Both the position numbers and the translations under genes were made by a program. A stretch of 64,000 nt of DNA. Source: Thamnaconus septentrionalis. Lineage: Eukaryota; Chordata; Actinopteri; Tetraodontiformes; Monacanthidae. The notes beneath the pieces are model-generated. The model saw only the letters and a list, made by a program, of their open reading frames with translations. It searched no databases and was not told where the DNA came from. Below are positions 58,601 to 64,000 of this stretch, in pieces. The stretch spans positions 16,545,501-16,609,500 of the forward strand of contig CM020511.1 in assembly GCA_009823395.1 (NCBI GenBank). Direction: 5' to 3'. The number at the start of each line of letters is the position of its first letter. Position 1 is the first letter of the stretch.

Positions 58601-58879
58601 CTGTGGCCAAAGGGACTGCTTTAAAAAAAAAAAAAAAAAATACTGGTACATGTTTAGTCAGTTTGCCACACAGTTAATATCCTTGTTGCATATGCAAACA
58701 AACCAAAACTGATCAAACCCCTTGAGAGTGTCGTCTTTAAAAATTCAAGAGTGTGTTTTTTTCTGAGGTAATTTGCATAAGCTGCTGCGACCAGGGGCCA
58801 TGGTTTGCGCTCAGAAAAACGGTGAGGGAGGCTTGGACTTAAATGCAGGCGCAAGTGTTGTGTGGGCTCAGCTCAGTCA

Positions 58880-59208
58880 TATACAGGTACTACCCGAAAA
58901 ATTAGAATATCAAGTAAAAGTTGTTTTATTTTGGCATTTTAACATAAAAGATGAAACCAACTAATTTTATTGAGCCATTACACACAAATTGACAACTCAA
59001 GCAGTTCTTTGTTGTAACTTTGCTGATTAAGGATTTTTTTTTTAAGCTGCAAGACCTGATCAGCAAAATCCAAAGAAATAAAAACTTGAAATATATTGAT
59101 TTGCATATTATTTGTCTATATAATATGTCAAATTCACCTTCTAAGTTGAATTGCAGAAATACAGCAACCTTTTCAGGATATTCTAATTTTCTGGGTAGTA
59201 CCTGTATA
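58880..59208. mobile_element. Tc1/mariner-type MITE, copy B
   Basis: Perfect ends TATACAGGTACTACCC and GGGTAGTACCTGTATA. The first 150 bp match copy A almost base for base (TATCAAGTAAAAGTTGTTTT), but the interior then differs, with a different middle before the shared 3' end. It is a deletion or recombinant derivative of the same family. Confidence 0.8.
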
Positions 59209-60341
59209 ATAAACACGGCAAACGCGAGACTTTCCGGGGAAGGACGCATTTGAAAAACCAAATACATTTAAAGGCAAGTCCAAAACAAAGCCAGGCACAA
59301 TGTCTCAATATCTTGTGTCTCCTGATACTGCTGTGACACAGCGCCGTGAAATACAGATGGGGGACAGGAAGAGGAGAACAGACTTCCTTTTTGTTATTTT
59401 GTGTTGTTCGATCAAAGAAACCAACAGTAGTTTTTGTTGTTGTTGTTGTTATTGTTGTTGTTTTTAATCAAGTGCCCAGGAATTGCTGATGGGGCAAAAA
59501 GGCAGATGGGGAATTCCTGGAAACAAATATCTCCAATGCTCCTTTTGATTCAAACCAAACAGGTGACTGTAAAAAGCAAAGGAAACACAATGAAAACCAA
59601 ATCTGAATAGTCTGTGAATTTAAATATGAAATCACACGGTGTCCCACTCGAACACAATATGAAATTCCGATTCTCCATGCACGTCTGGAACGACAGTGAA
59701 ATAGATTCAAGTGACCTATTTGCTGTTTCTTCAAGTTGGTCTATTTTCACTTGATTGCCTCATCCTAATTCTTTTTTTCCGTTAAAGAAATGCCATGGTA
59801 TGAAATGATTTCACAGCGCACAATGATTGGATGGAAAATATATACTACAGTGTGGCTGGAGGAGGCTACGGGGGGGGGGGGATGACATTCAGTCAGTGTG
59901 AATGACGTCTCCCGACAGCGACAACACCTCACACTTAATTGGCATCTCTTTAGTGCAGACATTCACTGTCTTTTTGACACAGCACTGTGCACACACAACA
60001 GTGTTCGCATAAAAATTCACGTTGCACTCAGCCTTGTGTGTGGATCTTGAATATGAGGAGATGCAAATGATCGTACTGTCTGGATTTGCTGACAGACAGA
60101 AACAGCCTGAAGGCATAACTGGTGACCTTCTCTTTAAGAGAACTTTATTTCAAGCCAGTGGGAGTTCAAGAGATGGACCTCTGAAGAAGTTTCTCTTACG
60201 ATCGAGCCGCACAAGACATCTCAGTATTGATTTGCATAGACTGTTATAGCTATATCCATCTCTATAAAAGTTTCTTTTTTTCTCCCCGAGGCAGTAGGGT
60301 GATAAGAGACTGACTTTTCAAGGAAGACAAAGCAACAGCAA

Positions 60342-60342
60342 T

Positions 60343-60373
<31 letters not shown>
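60342..60373. repeat. (CA)16 microsatellite
   Basis: A CA array just before the Tc1-like remnant. Confidence 0.95.
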
Positions 60374-60379
60374 TTTATA

Positions 60380-60870
60380 TTTGCATAATAACACAAATAC
60401 CCAATCAGGCAATCATATGGCAGCAACTCAGTGTATTTAAGCCTGTAGCAGTGGTGAAGATGACTGCTGAGGTCCAACCCAAACATCAGAATGGGGAAAT
60501 AAGGGGATTCAAGTGACTTTGAATGTGGCGCGCTTGTTGACGCCAGATGGCCGTGAGTATTTCACAAACTGCTGATCTACTGGGATTCTCAGACTGGCAC
60601 AACCATCTCTTGGGTTTCCAGTGGATGGTTCCAAAAAGAGAAACTACATAACTACAGCTATATAGTTTATATATCACTTTAGAAACTACAAATGAACAGA
60701 AGTGCAGAGGGAAATGCCTTGTTGATGTCAGGGGTCAGAGGTCAGAGGGGGCAGACTGGTTGTCGACTGTAGAAAGGCAGCAGGAACTCGAGTAGTCATC
60801 GGTTTCCCTTCATTTGGTACCCAATGTGAGCGAGGCACAATACACAATAAAGTGACCAGTGCACATATGA
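60380..60870 (+). mobile_element. Tc1-like transposon remnant
   Basis: Blocks such as GGCAGCAACTCAGTGTATTTA, AAGTGACTTTGAATGTGGC, CTGCTGATCTACTGGGATT, GCCTTGTTGATGTCAGGGG and a terminal CAATAAAGTGACCAGTG match, in order, a Tc1-like family common in fish and amphibians. The transposase core is deleted and the frame is broken. Confidence 0.75.
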
Positions 60871-62214
60871 TTGTTCTGAACAAAGCTCCTTTCAAATCTC
60901 CTGTCTGTCTATCTTCCCAATATGCATCCTGATAAAGAGACAAAGCTCCACATGTTCCACAAACTCATTCCCACCTACTTCAATATAAGGTGAGTTTTAT
61001 GCTGTGGACCATATGGTGAGCCGGTTCAATCATGGCTGCTGGATGTATATATATATATTTTTTTTTTTGATAGACAACTGAGCTGCAACAGGACATATTT
61101 CTTCTCAATACACTAACCGATATACTAACCACGCAAAGCAGCTTGAATGCTTAGATTTCAACTCTGAAATCCAACACTCATCCATCTCACCGACCTCGAG
61201 ATGGATGAGTGGAACATCTGTCATCATCGCTGTTCTCACGCTGCAAAATTTTATGTATGAGGCCTCTCTGTTTTGCTTGTGCCTTCAACACATTATTTTC
61301 TCACCTAAACAAGTAAATGTGGCCCTTGCCTCTCATCTTGCATTTAGATTTAACTCTGGTCTATTTTTATTTACATTGCCTTTGGTGCAATTTGTGATGG
61401 ATGTTATTGGGCCAGTGAGCATTGCTTGACAATTTCTTTTCAGAATGCATTATAGGATTCTTTGAGTCCGCCACGCCACATATATAGAGGTGTATAGATC
61501 ACTGATGAGACTGTACAGCTTCATATTTACGTCTAAGAAATTTCATTACGGGGTCAACGTTGCCCCAACTAATCTGGTTAATATTTTCCTCTGGGACAAA
61601 GACTCAACTTTTAACAATATTATATATAAACCAATGCCCGTGCCAAAGAATCACTTTTAGTTATCAGGGATGACTTACTCAAGGAAGTGGAGGTTGGCAA
61701 GGAGGCTGGATCTAATTTACTTTACTCTCTTTACCTTATGTGGAATCATCAGGAGTTAAAAGGGGTCTTCCCCTTGGCTTTAATGGAAATTAAACAAAAG
61801 CTTCTGGTCTTTGAGCGCAGTTGTCCTGAGCAATAGCCCAACAGTGCCACCATTAGACAAGAGCTGAAATTGCATGAGAATTTAATCATTTAAAGGTGCA
61901 AATATTATACAACTTTCACTTGACTGATGTTCTCCAGCCCACCAATGAATTCCCCAAGAATGAAAATATGTAAAATGTTAACCTATGTTAAGTAGGAAGA
62001 TAAAAATGAAATAATGCTGAAGGTTATAAACACCTTCAATGAATGTTAAATGTGGCATTTTCTCAACAACAAAATTTTGGATTATTGTATGAGTCTAGCC
62101 TCCTCTGAACTAGCAAACAGGAAGAAACAGGACATTATTCTAAAAGTATAAGCCAAATCTGGGATGAAACGTTTGGGATGAAACAAAAGAAGGAAAAAAA
62201 GTACACATCAAACT

Positions 62215-64000
62215 GGAAGTGGCTTTTTAAAAGGTTTATTTTAAAAAAATAGAAAAACTTACATAAAAAACAAGGTATACATCTATATGTCAGTCATTTA
62301 CACACACAACTTCTCCATAATTGCACACAAATGAGCGAGGAAGGGGGAGGGGATTTGGTTTGCGGCAAGAACATTTGACAACCCATCGATTATCCTCGAG
62401 CCGGCTGGATCAGACGAAGCCGGAGGTATCGAAGGGAAAGCACTGACGGCTTCACGTTTAGTCCGTCAGTCCAGATCTGCAGACGAGTCCAACCACCAGG
62501 CTTCAGAAAAAACATACAGCACGACTTCCAACACATTTTGGCTTCTTAATGGCTCTGCGAAACCTTCAGATGGGAGCCCGAGTGAAAGTCGCTGCCGTGT
62601 GAAATATGGAGCTTTGAAAACCTGTCGAGTTAATGGTAAACTGCCATAATTGTTGCCATTGAAATAAAAATGATGTGAAATGATGCCAATGCAACAGTCA
62701 GACTGCGGCGGGAGTCCGGCCCCTGGATCACACGCACACACCCGCAAGCTGCATGTCAAAAATAAAAGCCAAGTAAACCTGGCAGTGCTCTACAGACAGA
62801 AAAAAAAAAAAAAAAAAGGGGTCGCAGGGGGACACAGAGGTGGCTACATAGAGGAAAAGGGACAAATTTGGATTTGCTCATTGAGGAAGGCAGTTAACTG
62901 TCAACGGAAATGAGAACAATATCTACATAAGGCAAAAACACAAGCATTCACCTGCTGGTAATAAAGTAGCACCAACTAGTTTGGAAATCACATGGAGGAA
63001 TGTCGCTAGGTGCATTTCCCTTTGGGAGGAAATAAATAAAAGTTACAGTACTGAGTGTTGGAGTGATGTCGTTGAGATGCAAACGAGTGGGCAGGCGAAA
63101 CTTCAAGTGACCACGGTGCAACGCGAGCGATCCGGAGTAACACGTTGGCATCACTGGATTTTTTGGCACGTTTCTCACGCTGCAATACCACAGCTCCCCC
63201 TTCTGACAGGAAAGCAGGACAGACACACACAAACACATTCCTTCAAGGCCCTTAATTCCATCTATTGCACAGGTCAATGTACTCTAGAAATATAAAAAAA
63301 AAGGAAAGGAAATCTGATAATGTGGAGGGAGGGAGCCCTAAAACAAAACTAAAATGTGAAATAAATTAAATAAAAGCAAGTATTATTGCACAAACGCAAC
63401 AAACATAAAATAAAGTGGTGTTTGGGAAAAAAAAAAAAAAAAAAAATAGTGTCTGTGTGAACAACAACAAAAATCCCCCTTGTGAGAACGAAAACGATGA
63501 CAACCACAAAGGAACAAAAAATACATTCAGACAAGTCATCACAGTTTAAGCACTTAAAGACAAGGTCCATTTTGTGCCGTCACACCGAAAAACAAAGTCA
63601 GCGCTGCGCTGCATAGGTAGAAAGGTAGTGCCTCGTTCACTCCGCAGGTCACACTTCGCATTGTGGTCCCAACTGTCAGACGTCTGAAAGCGGAGCGGAG
63701 CCCAGAGGGAATGAGACTCCGGGCACCAAACAGGGGGCCCTGGAAGTGTTGAGGTTTGGGGGTGAGGCCCAGTTTGATACTATGGCACACGACTTCACTT
63801 CCAGATGTTGTCCAACCTGCCCCGAGTCAAAGCATGTTGGGCACGGACTGGCGCTTGGGGGGTGGGGGGTAAGGACTTGTCCGGGGGTCAGAGGTCATTC
63901 TTCGTTCGGCTCCGAGGCGTTTGCTGGTGTGCATCGAGTTTGGAGGTAACGTCAACAGACGGAGAACCGCTCGCACAACGCAGGCTGTCCCACACCCCCG
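62215..64000 (-). other. Probable 3' UTR (and possibly last codons) of an adjacent minus-strand gene
   Basis: On the minus strand a poly(A) signal AATAAA is at 62235-62240, followed by a GU-containing stretch, and no long ORF precedes it until the window edge. A minus frame is open from 64000 to a TGA at 63827-63829 with GC-rich third positions, ending PPPPKRQSVPNML; it may be the end of the protein, but I do not recognise it. In mammals TENT4A (PAPD7) lies upstream of ADCY2 in the same orientation, which fits the geometry only. The gene identity is unproven. Confidence 0.35.

Larger units (their letters stand above)
44751..62214. other. Intergenic region upstream of adcy2
   Basis: About 17.5 kb without any coding exon I can support. 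Outside the repeats and mobile elements listed separately, the sequence is AT-rich with scattered short ORFs of no recognisable family. Distal regulatory elements could be present but cannot be called from sequence alone. Confidence 0.7.

Overview
This window is nuclear DNA from a vertebrate, almost certainly a ray-finned (teleost) fish. It holds one multi-exon gene with GT-AG (and two GC-AG) introns, many dinucleotide microsatellites, and several transposon and SINE families typical of teleost genomes. I see no bacterial operons, CRISPR arrays, tRNA or rRNA genes.

The main content is a complete adenylate cyclase type 2 gene (adcy2) on the minus strand. Its 25 coding exons run from the start codon at 44234 down to the stop at 1174. 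I set every splice junction by hand from reading frame, splice signals and family homology. The exons sum to 3303 nt, which is 1100 codons plus a stop with no frameshift or internal stop; mammalian ADCY2 is about 1090 residues. The order is: N-terminal tail and TM1 (exon 1), TM2-TM6 (exons 2-4), catalytic C1a (exons 5-9), C1b linker (exons 10-13), second membrane block with a glycosylated loop (exons 14-19), and catalytic C2 (exons 20-25). The C1 metal-binding aspartates and the C2 purine- and phosphate-contacting residues are intact, so an active, Gs- and G-beta-gamma-responsive membrane enzyme is expected. The coding span is about 43 kb. The sequence alone does not say whether this is an adcy2a or adcy2b copy.

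Introns 1-3 (about 3.6, 8.9 and 9.6 kb) take up over half of the gene. They hold microsatellites, a SINE, a fold-back repeat and otherwise unrecognised sequence. Introns 4-24 are short to medium. A GC-rich 5' region with a purine tract lies at 44.2-44.75 kb.

From 44.75 to about 62.2 kb I find no supportable coding exon. This upstream stretch carries a tRNA-derived SINE with target-site duplication, a terminal-inverted-repeat element, two related mariner-type MITEs, a Tc1-like remnant, a LINE tail and several microsatellites. From about 62.2 kb to the window end there appears to be the 3' untranslated region of another minus-strand gene, whose body lies beyond 64000. By mammalian gene order the neighbour could be tent4a (papd7), but nothing in the sequence proves that.

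I did not find a novel biological system here. The points most worth a second look are two GC-AG introns in adcy2, changes in both published G-beta-gamma contact motifs, an ambiguous N-terminus, and microsatellites or transposons lying within about 100 nt of splice sites.
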